Shown here: positions 1 to 11,616 of the stretch, piece after piece
How the letters are laid out: each line of letters begins with the position of its first letter
How positions within the stretch are numbered: position 1 is the first letter of the stretch
DNA from: Carposina sasakii
Taxonomy: Eukaryota > Arthropoda > Insecta > Lepidoptera > Carposinidae
Reading direction: 5' to 3'
Assembly: GCA_014607495.2 (NCBI GenBank)
Contig: CP053170.1
Coordinates: 558,001-622,000, forward strand
DNA length: 64,000 nt
Program-made: the position numbers and the translations under genes
The notes under the pieces: model-generated
Told to the model about the DNA's origin: nothing
Databases searched by the model: none
Seen by the model: only the letters and a program-made list of their open reading frames with translations

Positions 1-94
1 TTTTATATCATATAAAGCTGTATTATTTCTTCTTGTCCGCAATATCAATAATGAAATATATCAATTCTACCCTGGGTTCACAATTTTCTTATTT

Positions 95-235
95 ATTAAG
101 AATGTTTGGAGTCATGGATGTTTATATAGTTATCTATGGGTATATATATTTACCGTTGCTTAGTACTCACGACACAAGACCTTAGGGCTCTTAGGTCTAG
201 GTAAATGTATTGTGTAGTCTGTAAATCAAGTAGTT
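95..235 (+). repeat. SINE tail fragment (family B)
   Basis: This stretch of the PNO1 intron matches the body of the tRNA-headed SINE at 7030-7290 and, in reverse, at 4495-4725: the same 'gtcatggatgttt', 'cgttgcttagtac', 'gacacaag' blocks occur in the same order. The tRNA-like head is missing, so it is a 5'-truncated or diverged copy. Boundaries are approximate. Confidence 0.6.
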
Positions 236-303
236 TGAATACCAATGGCATTTTAAGACATAAAGTGAGTGTACATTAATTGTATAAATATTTATCTTTT
301 CAG

Positions 304-1107
304 ATACACACCCTTGAAGGAAAATTGGCTCAAAATATTTACACCAATTGTGGAACATTTATTCCTTCAAGTCAGATTTAACACTAAAACAAGAAATGTG
401 GAAATAAAAGCGGGTCCAGAAACTAAAGATATATCTAACCTACAGAAAGCAGCAGATTTTGTTAAGGTAAAGTAATTTACAACAGATTTTACAGTTCTGC
501 AGTTAGCTGTGATACATCTTCTCTGTAACTAGTATGCAATTTCCCATTAATAATAATTTAAAGAGTACTTGCAGTCTTTTATAAACACATTCACTGCCTC
601 TGACAATGCATTTGTGTTTAGTTGGTTTTGAGGTGCTACCATCACTTTTTGTGTTACTTGCACTAGATGATGAACTGATGTTGGCATGCTAAGAAAATCA
701 GTGAGTAGCAAATGTGTTCACCACTACAATCTTTTTATCATTGAATCCTTTCTTTTTCCCAGGCATTTGTCTACGGATTTGATGTTGACGATGCATTAGC
801 CCTGCTAAGGTTAGATGACTTGTTTGTTGAGACATTTGAAGTCAAAGATGTAAAGACCCTCAATGGAGACCATCTCAGCCGTGCCATTGGACGATTAGCT
901 GGCAAAGCAGGCAGAACTAAGTTCACAATAGAAAATGTAACGAAAACCAGGATAGTACTTGCAGATTCTAAAATCCACATATTGGGCAGTTACCAGAACA
1001 TTGCTTTGGCAAGACGAGCCATTTGCAATTTAATTATGGGATCTCCACCTTCTAAAGTTTATGGTAACTTGAGAAATGTTGCCAATAGAGTGGCAGAACG
1101 GTTTTAG
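304..1107 (+). CDS. PNO1: PNO1 (partner of NOB1), last two exons, 5' partial
   Basis: RNA-binding KH-domain protein of the 40S pre-ribosome that assists the nuclease NOB1 in 18S rRNA maturation (family knowledge). Two exons are visible, 304-466 and 763-1107, joined in phase 0 over an AAG|gtaaag donor and a cag|gca acceptor. They encode 168 residues, the C-terminal two thirds of a protein of roughly 250 aa. The diagnostic blocks are RYTPLKENW at the start, the KH-type stretch [20 protein letters not shown] with its GxxG-like loop, [14 protein letters not shown], and the end PPSKVYGN...ERF followed by TAG. The first visible base (304) is the last base of an Arg codon, so upstream exons lie outside the window. 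No canonical AATAAA is seen directly after the stop, and a long foldback repeat starts about 35 bases downstream. The assignment is very secure. Confidence 0.95.
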
Positions 1108-1140
1108 TATATAAATATAGTATTTATTGTTTAATTTGTT

Positions 1141-1726
1141 CACTATGGGTGCGCCCACCACCGGGCCCTACACCCTCCACTGACCCTCGGATCTGATAAC
1201 TCATAATTGCGACAACAGGCACTTGCACTAACTACAATCGCCATGAGAAACCAGACCCGAGCACCTAGCATGCAAGACGATACATTGCACCATTCCGAAA
1301 TCAAAAACTAGATAAATAATCTACATATGTTTCGCCAACAACCGTGGCATCCTCAGGATTATAGAAATTAGTAAATTAGTAAACCACTAATTACTATGAA
1401 CCTCTAAAACCCAACACATTACTTACATCAGGTGTAATTTAATAACTAATTTACTAATTTCTATAATCCTGAGGATGCCACGGTTGTTGGCGAAACATAT
1501 GTAGATTATTTATCTAGTTTTTGATTTCGGAATGGTGCAATGTATCGTCTTGCATGCTAGGTGCTCGGGTCTGGTTTCTCATGGCGATTGTAGTTAGTGC
1601 AAGTGCCTGTTGTCGCAATTATGAGTTATCAGATCCGAGGGTCAGTGGAGGGTGTAGGGCCCGGTGGTGGGCGCACCCATAGTGAATGTTTGAACTTCCG
1701 AATTGTAACGCCTAATACAATTTCAT
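1141..1726. mobile_element. Long foldback (palindromic) transposable element
   Basis: Two near-perfect inverted arms of about 240 bases (about 1141-1395 and 1437-1684) flank a short loop. The outer ends read cactatgggtgcgccc and gggcgcacccatagtg. A tail to about 1726 (ending taatacaatttcat) is shared with the copy at 61109-61311. There is no coding capacity. Single-arm fragments occur at 10864-10953, about 59515-59624 and 61830-61935. This is a non-autonomous MITE or foldback family; the superfamily is not clear. Confidence 0.85.
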
Positions 1727-1910
1727 GTTTAATTTGTGTTTTAATTTTGGTATTTTACAGCTCTTTGCTTCAGTTTCAATTTAGCTCTTTATATACAATG
1801 CATTTTCTTAAAGTACCTTATTGTGTTTGTTATTTGTGGCTGTGTATTTATCTATGTCGTGCCTAGTCCCCCCTAGCGCACACCTTAATATGCACCTCAG
1901 TACTTCGACG

Positions 1911-2398
1911 CAAGGGCGTCGCCAAGGGGGGGCAGGGAGGGGCAGCTGCCCCCCCCTAGAGATTCTAAAAAAGTTGCCAAATATAATACAACCAAAGTCC
2001 TAAGTCTTTGAGTTGATTTGCTTGAAGTTCAAGCCTTGAACAATCATTCCCGTACATCGAAAATCGAATTCAAACTCCTTTTTATTTTATTTTTCTAATA
2101 AATGTTATTATAACTCATTTACAAGTTTTTTATTGTATAGTCAAGAGCTCGTGCTCGTGTAGCTTTACACATTAGACTCTGTACTGTCACAGAATATATA
2201 TGTATATAGTACTAAGATACTGTTATTACAATCGCTGTAGATGTAAGGCTCGTAGTAAAAGTGAAAAGTTTCATGTGCTGTCGACTTTACCTACAATTCA
2301 TACCTACTTTTCTCATTCATAGAGAATGAGAAAAGTATGAATTGTAGTAGGTAAAGTCAACTTGCCCCCCCCTGCGCCATCGGCTGGCGACGCCCTTG
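1911..2398. mobile_element. hAT-type MITE with perfect 8-bp target duplication
   Basis: The 13-bp terminal inverted repeats CAAGGGCGTCGCC and GGCGACGCCCTTG bound a 488-bp element. It is flanked on both sides by the identical 8-bp sequence CTTCGACG (1903-1910 and 2399-2406). An 8-bp duplication is the hallmark of hAT transposition. The interior has G/C-rich subterminal runs and an inner palindrome around 2280-2360. No transposase is present, so it was moved in trans. Confidence 0.9.
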
Positions 2399-2683
2399 CT
2401 TCGACGAGTATGAACTTTACAGCCACATAGAACAGACTCTTATACACTTTATGCCCAGTTCAGTGATCAGCAGATAAAAACTACTAATGGGGTGATTTAG
2501 AACTCATAAGTAGTTAAACAATAATTTATTTCTTATAAATAAATACTTATTTGGTAAATAACAAAGTAATGTGAATCATTAGCTGTGTTGCAATAATATA
2601 GTTTTGTGGCTGGGGTTGCCATTTGATTTCTTTGCAAAGTGGACAATGTGGTTGATTCTGAACGACAACTTTAAAGCTTTTTT

Positions 2684-2689
2684 TTTATT
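2684..2689 (-). promoter_or_regulatory. Candidate poly(A) signal of EIPR1
   Basis: On the minus strand this reads AATAAA, about 370 bases past the EIPR1 stop at 3058. It is the nearest canonical signal downstream. A-rich DNA produces this hexamer by chance often, so the call is tentative. Confidence 0.4.
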
Positions 2690-3057
2690 AATGTTTGATG
2701 CTGCCTTTCTTTAAAATTTGATCAAGATATACACCAATCAACTTTGTTCTTCAGAAAAATTGGCCTCAAGTGTGACAGAATCGATCACAATGTTGCACAA
2801 TAGCCGATTGCCTTTCTACACGCTCTGCAGGGCTACTGCCTAATTTGCAGCAGCAGAGCTGAAGCAATGCGATAGGGAAAATTGATATTGGGAATATTGA
2901 GTTTCGATGCTAGATAGTATCGATAACATCGGATAGTATCGATAGTGTAGATCATTTTCAAGGTCAACTAATTATAGTTCGGCAACATTAACCAGAGCGT
3001 GTGCAAAGACACTTACCCTCACACTTAAGAGGTATAAACACATCAGTTTAACAAGTT

Positions 3058-6000
3058 TTACAGCAGCAGCTTGTATTTAGCGTGTCGAGGCACGCGAGAG
3101 AGCACAAGCCGGGCGTCGTAGCTCAGAGACGCGAAGGTCCAGGGCTCCGCGGCGCTCCATTCTGCGCAATACACGCCGTCTTCGTGCTGCTCGTACGATT
3201 GCAGCACACCGTCCTCTAGACTAATTAATAAAAATCATTTATTACAGACCGAGATCTATAATTATGTGTGCTAATAAAAATTAAAAAAAAAAAATACAAT
3301 TAAATAGGAGAATCTGTTATTATTACGAGCATCATTATATTCCTGCCCGCCGGTTTATTTCGAAACTTATATTGCCGAGGATTTGGCGTTTGTTTTACGG
3401 CCGGCTGCCTGCCTGACGCCAACCTTTCTCTTCTGTACATGAAATTAATTCAGTGGTACAAACAAGCTCGTGACTGGGATTGAACCAACGCCTTTTGACT
3501 TAAAAGCGCACGTCTTAAGCATTAATCGTAATATTAAAAAAATAGTCGTAAGTCTCCCCAAACAACCCCAAACAGTGTAACAGTAATAATAGAATCATAC
3601 CTACGGTCTGTGAAACCAAATGTTGGTTTTGACATAAAGGAGAACTGCCTTTAGCAATTTCGTCTTTAGCTAATATAATGGGATAAGGGCAGGAACATGA
3701 TGACATGATGATGGGGAGGCCTACGACTAGCTATGTGATATTAGAAATAATATTTAAAAAATTGAATAAAAAAAATCCACCCGAGTGAGACTTGAACTCA
3801 CGACCTCTCGCATTCCGTGCTTCGCTCTAACCAACTGAGCTATCGGGTCAATTGACATGGATGACAAATTTGAGCTGGTCTTTACACTTTTAATTTAATA
3901 GCCATGTGATGTTTAAGAATAAGTGTGTGTGACTCACACAGGCGCCTGGTCATCCTCTTGACACACACTGGCAGCCGCCGTCAGTAAGGCGCGCGCGTCC
4001 GAGCTCCCAGTGAGGATTAGCTGCTCGTGGTACGTGTTGTAACGGACCGTCCACACCCTGAGGAGGATCGATTGTAATCGCTGGTTAGATAGGCAGTGTA
4101 CAGTGGTTTAAGGTAAACGACTTCGTCCGCGTGTCTGACCATTACACCCCGTGCGAAGCCGGGACTGTTCCTAGTTATACCTACATACTCGTATAAACCT
4201 TCCTCTTGAATCACCCTATCCATTTTTAAAAACCGCATCAAAATCCATTGCGTATTTAAAAAGATCTAAGCATACATACAGACAACGGAAAGCGACTTTG
4301 TTTTATAATACTCGTAGCTACTCGTATGTAGTGATTTTTTTATTAGAATATATATTTAATCGTGAAACCACTCCTAAATGGTGGTGGCCAGAACTGAATG
4401 ATCACAAAGAAGATCCCCCAGCCGCGTTTAGCATAACGGGTATAGATGCACCTAAATAATCAGTGGCAAGTTGCCCGAGAACCTTTTTTTTTATAGTATA
4501 ACACACTACACAACACATTAACCTAGTCCCACATTAAGATCCATAAGGTCTTGTGTCGTGGGTACTAAGCAACGGTATATAAATACATAGATAAGTATAT
4601 AAACATCCATGACTCTGAAACTAACATTGATATTCATCATATCAATGTTTTCCCCTACCGGGATTCGAACCCAGGACCTATAGTGTCGCAGGCAGGGTCT
4701 CTACCTACTAGACCAGTCGGCCGTCTTTAGCTTAGTCGACTTTTACGACATGCACGGAAGGAGATGGTAGCCGATGTATATTCTAGTGAAGCCCCGCGTC
4801 AGCACAGGAAGTAAAATAAAGTTTGATCTAATTAAATAAATAAAATTAAATAACCTGTGGGGTAAGCACGAACCTTTTTACGCGGCGTAACGCTAGCGAC
4901 TCGCTGGCAAAATCTATGGGAATTGACAGTTTGACGCTAGCGTTACGGACTATCGAGAGGTTCGTGCTTGCTTACCCCTCTGATACTTCGTGTTAATGTC
5001 CATTATAACGAGTGAGTACAAGGTTTTATTTGGATTTTCTGGGTTTTTCTAAATTAACATTTACCAATGCGAGTGGTCAGTCCTGCTGAATGTAGGCTCC
5101 CTGCCATTTCTGTAGTCCCATATGTTTAGTGCTGCGTCGTCACCGACGCTGGCTAGTTGGAACTGCCTAAAAAAAAGTTGCAAATATTTATAGAAATTTA
5201 AAAATACATGGAAGATGGTGTTCTTTGTATGACTTATTATAAGGCATCCCATAAGAAAGGTTTTTTGAAAGTCACACGGGAAAAATGGGGATTTTAAAGT
5301 TTATCCTTCAGGCCCATTGTAAAAATCGGCATTATAACAAGATTTATTTTTATAGGATCTAGGTACTAGAGAACGCCCGCAACTCCGTCCGCGTAGACTG
5401 CAGTAAAAAAATTGGGTGATACTCATCTGCATCCAAATCGGTTAAGCCGTTTCGGAGATTAGCGTGCACAAACAGTGATCAGAGGGGTAAGCACGAACCT
5501 CTCGATAGTCCGTAACGCTAGCGTCAAACTGTCAATTCCCATAGATTTTGCTAGCGAGTCGCTAGCGTTACGACGCGTAAAAAGGTTCGTGCTTACCCCA
5601 CAGTTATGTTTTATTATTTGTATAGAATAGATAGAATGCCTACTTTAGCTTACCTATTGGGATTGAAGTCGAGATCCCTCGCGAGTTGTTTGTGCGCGTT
5701 GTCGATCGTCCACGCCGGCTTGCCCGGTGTGCGGATGTCGAAGCACTTTATGTGCATGTCCTGAAGTACTGCAAACTGGAAATCGTCAATCAATTTACCT
5801 ATGTACCGTATAAAAAACACGCGAAGTCGTTTGCGTGGACTGCAGAAAAAGAAACAAAATGATAAAATTTTCAAGGAATTTTATGGATAAAAAATAGCCT
5901 ATAGAGCAGTGGTTCCCAAACTTTTTTTCTCATAGACCCCTTTCAAAATTAACTGGTTCTGGTGGACCCCCTACAGGCCTACACCACATAAAAAATTTAT

Positions 6001-9000
6001 TGTGAACGTCCATTTTTCACATCAACGTAGACCCCCATCGAGTCTCCTGTGGACCCCTAGGCGTCCACCTGGACCACTTTGGGAACCACTGCTAGAGTAT
6101 CCTTTCTCTCCTATACAAAAGTAGCCTACACTTAGATGTTCTTTCTCTCGTCACTTTCGGAAGCCGGCGGCAAGCCTAGAATGCTGCTGGCCTTTTGGGA
6201 AAGTCTGGTTTGATTGTGGACAGGTAATATGGTCGATTCCGGCAGTCACACTTAAACCTAAACGTAAAATTAGTTCTACCTGTCCTTTTCTCTCTCAGCC
6301 ATTTATGTTAAGAACGGAGAGAGATAGACCTGACATATATTAGGTTTAGGTTTAAGTGTGACTGTCGGAATCGACCATAATAAATATGTACCTACAATGG
6401 CTTTAAATCTCTAGGTTAAGTGCGGAGGCACCATTAATTTATTACGTAAGACGATTTAGGGAGGAGGAGAGGGGTCGAACATGTCTTATTTTTCTGACAA
6501 AAGGCTCGGCTTATTCTTATAATAGAGGGGATTGAAAACTAGCGAAGATAGTCTTACGTAATAAATAAATGGCGCCGGTAAACAACAAACTAACACCAGC
6601 AGTTAAATAGTCACAAACCTGTGTCGTGCCCTGCGGACTCCACCGGCCGGCGCTCAGCTTGAGCCGCGTCCGCGGGTCACAGGCGTGGCCCGAGAGGACA
6701 GCCCCCGAGTTCGCGTCACGCACACTCAACCCCCCCTCCTGCACTAGGGCCACGCGACTTGTGTCTGTGGGGTGCCATTCCGCGCTGCGAATCTCCTCTT
6801 CCGCCTTCTTTAACACCCGTGCACATTCGTAAGGTACGTCAACCGTCTTTATCGGCTATCTATTTGACGATTCATAATGATGATCACTCAAAGAAACGTA
6901 AGAAATGGAAGTGGCATAATGCTTTGTTGAATGAAAATTTTCCAACACAAGCATACGTGTTACTTCCAATTCATTAATTTTCAATGAGTGATGATCACTA
7001 TGAACTGTCAAAAAAGATAGCTAATAGGCCTGCAGGACGACCGATTGGGGTAGTTGGTAGTAACCTTGCCTGCCACGCCATTGGTCCTGGGTTCGAATCC
7101 CGGTAGGTGCAAAGTTTGATATGATGAATATCGATGTTTGTTTCCGAGTCATGGATGTTTCTATACTAATCTAGTATTTATGTGTCGTTGCTAAGTAAGT
7201 ACCTACCCAAGACACAAGCCCTTATTTGTGGTACCTTAGTGTGACTAGGTCAATGTGCTGTGAAGTGTGTGAATATTTATTATTATTATTTATTATCTAA
7301 ACCGAACTTGTACATCTCAACTATACCCTCAAAATTGGTCAGAAGTGGCACCATGTTGTTCTATCGGCCCTTGGTACTCTGCCTACCCCGTAAGGGATAA
7401 GGGCGTGATTATATGTATGTATGTATGTATTATCTAAAGCGGTGATAGCCCAATGGTTTAAACGTGCGCCTTCCAAGCGGGATGCGAAGGTTCGATCCCA
7501 GTCATGGCCTGTACCAATTTATTTAATGTACGGATTTTAATGTTGTAAAATTGTCACTAAACGTACGTAAAGCCGTGCGTGCGCTTGATCTCTCTCCAGT
7601 CGTGTCGGCTTTCCGTGCCATCGGACTATGAGACTGACGTATCGGAGAATGCGCACACACTTATGCACTATGACATCTTCTGCACCATGGAGAAGAAATA
7701 AAAGAGGAGTAGCGGCTAAGTATATTTTCATAGAAAAATAGTGTGCCGCGGAGCGGGGGTGAAGTATGGGACGAGGGGAGCATTGAACACTGGAGCCCTG
7801 CACATTTACATAGAAACCACCTTGTAGTGACCTAGTCAAACTACTTGCTCATTATCAATATGGTTCAAGATTGTTTTACCAGTGCAATTACTAATCGCTA
7901 GATGGCAATATTATACCACGTTTTAGTAAAAAAGTACCCTGATAAAAGCACTAGTGTCTTTGTAATTTTAATACGGTTAAATTTCGGAGCACAAGCGTCT
8001 GGTTACAGCTACTGCGTTACACTGGCGCTGAAGCTCCGCCCCTATCATGACGTCATGGCCTCACGATTGCCACACGACTCACTTCATAGTCCCACCTCCT
8101 CTTTTATACCTTCTTCATGTTCTGCACACTTGGCTAATGTCCGTTGACATTGGTCGCCATGACCGAAATATCTATCATTACTCTCAAAAACTACTTGACC
8201 AACAATAAAATTGGTAGATTACAATAGGGGAGATATGCACTGAGAAAGGATTTCAAGAAATCCCTACAGAGAAGTGAAACAAACTAATGTAAAAATAACT
8301 TACTTCTGGTCTTATGGTTATAAGCAGCTCCATATCCTCAGCATTTCTATTTTGTATAGCATTCAGGTCATCCATATCTTTAGGGATAACCTGCAAATAA
8401 GCACATACTGCCTAATAAACCTTCCCTAGCCAGACAAATAAAATATTTCATTCATTTATTCATAGCTCTTTTGAGGACCCTCCTAGCGAATAAATATTTT
8501 CATATGTTCTAGCGGTGTTTTTGGAATGGGTAAACCGCCCCCTGATTACGTAAAAGCAATAGCAAAGCCAAAGTCGCGCGTTCGCGATAAATTGAGAGTG
8601 TGTGCGTGCTTGGGCGAGGTGCGGGGCGCGGGAGGACGCCGAGCGCTCGTTGCGCGCACGCACACACGCGCGGCTTCGGATTTGCTTTTACGTAATCAGG
8701 GGGCCTCTAGGTACAACATGATCACTAAGGATATCCTAGAGTCACATTTACCATAGAGGGGCTAGATGTAAAAGATTAGTGATAAATTGCTCGCCCATTG
8801 CTTAAGACACATGACATGATATAATACACATGAGTTCCTTATTGGACTCTTACATGCATAGAAGGTGATACAGCTAATGGTAAAGCCAGTAAAATCAGCA
8901 AAGTTCTTAGCAATATAGGGTTAATTTTAAAACATCAATAACCTCGCAAGACTAGATAGCTACCATCATAAACAACAACAATACAGGGAATTGCATCTTC

Positions 9001-10190
9001 TACGAGTTTTGATCATTTGTCACATTTTACTTTCTTTCTTTAAACATTGTGCTGGAGATTTAGCTTTGTTTGCCGAGATTTGGCTAGTGTATGTAGTTTG
9101 GGATGAAAAATAATGTTGCCAATATGTAATTTAGAAAAGATAGGTAAAATTCGTCATCCGAGTAATTGATCATCCGGTAGCTCAGTGGTTAGAGCAACTA
9201 GCACGGTATGCAGAGGTCGTGGGTTCAATTCCCACTTGGGTAAAGAATTTTTTCCATTTCTTTATTAATAATTTTATAACATTAATAATTTAATAAAAAA
9301 TAAATATCAATTTAATATTACCTCTGAATGTTCTTAAGTCTGTACATTATACTGAGGGGCACGCGATCGCGAGCGTCAACCTTTTCGTATACCTACAAAT
9401 GGAACATAGACTTACAAATGTCATAACAGTACAATAAAGGCTTGGAAAATCATTTTTAATTAATGTATTGAGTTATGATAAAACTTGTAGAACAAATGTT
9501 ATTGTTTATGATTATAGCTATCCAGTCCTGCGAGGTTATTAATGTTTTAAAATTAACCCCGTATATGCTGTTTTATTTCTCATAAATACCTCAATAGTGG
9601 GTAGCTTGTAAATACTGACACCCATAGTACACTGGCATGTGTTGGGGTCATATGTGTTGTGCGTCGTCATCAGAGTGGCCGCATCATGAGGGGAGCAGCG
9701 AAGGTGCCAGATCTCTCCAATGTCATGTTTAAATACCTGAAAATGTTATATAGTGTTAATGTAGATCTTCAGCTGATGTACACAATAAGGAAGAATGTAG
9801 ATGAATGAGGGATTAGTTTATTCTGGTTATTATGTATAGCCTTAATTAATATTTTTGTACTTAGTTTGTATTTGAATTTGAATTTTTGAGCAATCTTACC
9901 TTAGTATGTAAGGCGCCGGTGTCTTCTTCCAGTTCAACGACATGTACTTGATTAGCGTTGGGCTTCAGAGTTTGTGTTCCGATTAGAAAACGAATAGCAT
10001 CCGTGTCGCCATACTGTGGCGACAACGCTCGGGTCTAAAACATAATTCGGTACTTATTAAATTCAGTATCAGTTGTCTACCTGTCTGGTCTTTAGGTAGA
10101 CTTTGAGGATAACAATAAAGTAGTAATCTGGATGCACAGAACATTTACCTGATGTTCCAAACCGTATATGATAGAGTTTCCTTCCTCCAT
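3058..10190 (-). CDS. EIPR1: EIPR1 (EARP/GARP-interacting protein 1, TSSC1), complete WD40 gene
   Basis: WD40-repeat adaptor that binds the EARP and GARP tethering complexes in endosome recycling and retrograde traffic (family knowledge). Nine exons, in transcript order: 10190-10149, 10034-9900, 9736-9590, 8390-8304, 6846-6619, 5775-5654, 5166-5065, 4057-3938, 3220-3058. Together they give 1,146 nt, 381 aa plus TAA, close to the roughly 387 aa of the human protein. Blocks recognised: [14 protein letters not shown] at the start, [22 protein letters not shown], the repeat [61 protein letters not shown], and the end [17 protein letters not shown]. All phases agree across every join. The acceptor of exon 5 (6846) has a poor pyrimidine tract and is the least certain boundary. 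Introns are full of SINEs and MITEs. The gene converges on PNO1 and diverges from the pacifastin gene. Confidence 0.93.
3760..3852 (-). repeat. tRNA-derived SINE (family A), minus strand
   Basis: On the minus strand this begins gacccgatagctcagttggttagag and carries a B-box-like gttcaagtctc, followed by an A/T-rich tail. It resembles a tRNA with A and B boxes but the anticodon arm does not pair. Related copies lie at 9140-9300 and 52900-53040, with a fragment at 27420-27480. It lies in the EIPR1 intron between exons 8 and 9's neighbours. Confidence 0.75.
4495..4725 (-). repeat. tRNA-derived SINE (family B), minus strand
   Basis: The minus strand starts with a tRNA-like head containing gactggtctagtaggtagag and the B-box ggttcgaatcccggta, followed by the same body as 7030-7290 (catggatgttt, cgttgctta, acacaagacc). 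It sits in an EIPR1 intron in the same orientation as that gene. Confidence 0.75.
4859..4978 (+). mobile_element. 120-bp MITE, copy 1 of an inverted pair
   Basis: This element starts ggggtaagcacgaacc and ends ggttcgtgcttgcttacccc, so it has terminal inverted repeats itself. A second copy at 5484-5599 lies in the opposite orientation. Both hold the internal blocks gctagcgttacg and attgacagtttgacgc. The pair flanks EIPR1 exon 5065-5166. Confidence 0.85.
5484..5599 (-). mobile_element. 120-bp MITE, copy 2 of an inverted pair
   Basis: Inverted copy of 4859-4978 with a few substitutions and small deletions. It reads ggggtaagcacgaacctctc at its left end and ggttcgtgcttacccc at its right end. Together with copy 1 it could pair across the EIPR1 exon between them. 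Confidence 0.85.
5907..6091. mobile_element. hAT-like MITE (CAGTGGTTCCCAAAC ends)
   Basis: The terminal inverted repeats are cagtggttcccaaac and its complement gtttgggaaccactg with one base difference. The ends resemble the common hAT motif family. The 8-bp flanks (ctatagag and ctagagta) match only partly, so the target duplication has decayed or the borders are off by a few bases. Confidence 0.7.
6231..6376. repeat. Palindromic 146-bp element
   Basis: Inverted ends ggtcgattccggcagtcaca and tgtgactgtcggaatcgacc enclose a short centre in an EIPR1 intron. It is non-coding and looks like a small MITE without a recognised family. Confidence 0.7.
7030..7290 (+). repeat. tRNA-derived SINE (family B)
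   Basis: The tRNA-like head has tggtagtaaccttgcctgcc and the B-box gttcgaatcccggtagg. It is followed by the family body and a (TATT)n tail near 7272-7300. Immediately after it, 7303-7415 is the reverse complement of the repeat at 20235-20345. It lies in an EIPR1 intron, opposite to the gene. Confidence 0.75.
7437..7700 (+). repeat. tRNA-derived SINE (family C)
   Basis: The head agcggtgatagcccaatggt with B-box ggttcgatcccagtc is followed by a body containing gatctctctcc, gtgtcggctttcc and catcggactatgaga. The same arrangement occurs at 55337-55650 on the plus strand and at 15813-16060 and 33105-33295 on the minus strand. Confidence 0.75.
8537..8704. mobile_element. MITE with GCCCCCTGATTACGTAAAAGCAA ends
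   Basis: The left end gccccctgattacgtaaaag is the complement of the right end cttttacgtaatcaggggg. The family is abundant here: 10681-10862, 28755-28976, two copies in 29405-29690, 51511-51625 and 56494-56680. Members differ in their centre; this one has a G/C-rich centre with short (CACG)-like runs. Confidence 0.8.
9140..9300 (+). repeat. tRNA-derived SINE (family A)
   Basis: It contains ccggtagctcagtggttaga (A-box like) and gtgggttcaattcccac (B-box like), then a tail with ttttccatttctttattaat. The same head and tail occur reversed at 52900-53040. It lies in an EIPR1 intron. Confidence 0.75.
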
Positions 10191-10680
10191 TGAGCGGAAC
10201 TGTGAATTAAGCTAAATACTACTTAATAATATGTGTCGTAAAATCATTTATTTTAGATAAATCGCACCGAAAACAGAGATTTGTGTTAAATAAAATTTTT
10301 GGTTTTGTTTTTTTTTTTTTTAATTTATCCCGAAGGAAAGGCAAGGGGAACTAAGCCCATACAGCCATTGTCTTAAGTAAATGATTTCTGAATTAATGAG
10401 GGATGATATTGATGATGATGAATGGAAACGTCGGGAAAATCCTCAGGAACAAGTGTAAAGTTAGTCAAAATGAAAAATTATTGCAGAAACAACTTACATG
10501 CGCCCATGAAGAGATCGTAATCCGGCTAAAGTTTCACTCGGCTTACCTGCGTATAAAACTATGCACACGCTTTTTGGTTTTGTTTACATCATATGACATT
10601 GACAATGACAGTTACAAATTCTAGTTTTAATTATATCTTGCATGGCATATATACTATGTCCATACTGCCACATAGAGGCC

Positions 10681-10953
10681 CGCCCCCTTATTACCTAACT
10701 ATGTAGTAAAAGCAAAGCGATAGAGAAAATTTTACAAAAATCGCTGATTGCTTGTCAAATTCGTATTACGTAAAATTAATTTCAAAGGAACTTTGACATT
10801 TCAAGGCGAATATTGTACAATTTTTGCTATCGCTTTGCGTCGGCTTTGCTATTGCTTTTATTGAATATGGGTGCGCCCACCACTGGGCCCTACACCCTCC
10901 ACTGACCCTCGGATCTGATAACTCATATCTGCGAAAACAGGCACTTGCACTAT
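10681..10953. repeat. MITE copy abutting a foldback arm
   Basis: At 10681-10862 there is a diverged CCCCCTTATTAC-type MITE. At 10864-10953 there is one arm of the 1141-1726 foldback family (tatgggtgcgcccaccactg). The two are directly adjacent. From 10954 to about 11060 a further repeat shares sequence with 25720-25830 (cataccttgtcc, acgataaaaacacgataatt). Confidence 0.75.
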
Positions 10954-11616
10954 AGGATGGCATACCTTGTCCGTTTCCATATATTATATATTATATTCTG
11001 TCGTACGATAAAAACACGATAATTTTGTAATAAATATGAGATAATTTCGCAAGTACGATCTGGCAACACTGCAGCCAGCAGCCCTCAATACTATAATATC
11101 CACATCATACATCAGTTAATCTCACTTCATGTCTCTTTAATTTTGCTAATCTCTTTATTCCATAAAAAATACAAATTATACAAACACAATATACCTATTT
11201 AAGTAAGTATACAAATACCTACTTACAAGAACGAACCTACTTGTGGAGATCCAGGAGATTTTATTCCAACAAACCAATACCTAACCTAAAGTAACTCAAA
11301 ACAGTTTTGCAGGGCATTAGCTATTATAACTGTACCAACCTTTTATTATTATTAATAATAATAAATAAATAAAATAAAAGTAGCCCCTGAATATTTACCT
11401 TACGGTAGCTACATCCGTGATGCAACTGATGTACTCGTACTTACTTATCCAAGTGAAGCCAGGGTCGGATTTAGGGGAGGGCAACCGGGGCAAAAGCCCG
11501 GGGCCTCCACAAACAGGGGGACCCCACAATAGAGATTTTCATGAGACACAAACAGTACTATTAACGTGTTTTCTTTTCATATTTTTTTTGGCTCTTTTAC
11601 CTTTACCTACAGTAGG

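Noticed and set aside
9168..9241. tRNA gene (also at 52925-53005 and 3776-3850)
   Set aside because: A and B boxes are present but the anticodon arm does not pair, and each copy continues into the same A/T-rich tail. They are SINE heads.
9321..9391. Possible extra EIPR1 exon on the minus strand (V-Y-E-K-V-D-A-R.., flanked by ag and gt)
   Set aside because: It has 71 bases and would break the frame into the next exon (a stop follows). The residues have no counterpart in EIPR1, and exons 9590-9736 and 8304-8390 join in phase without it.
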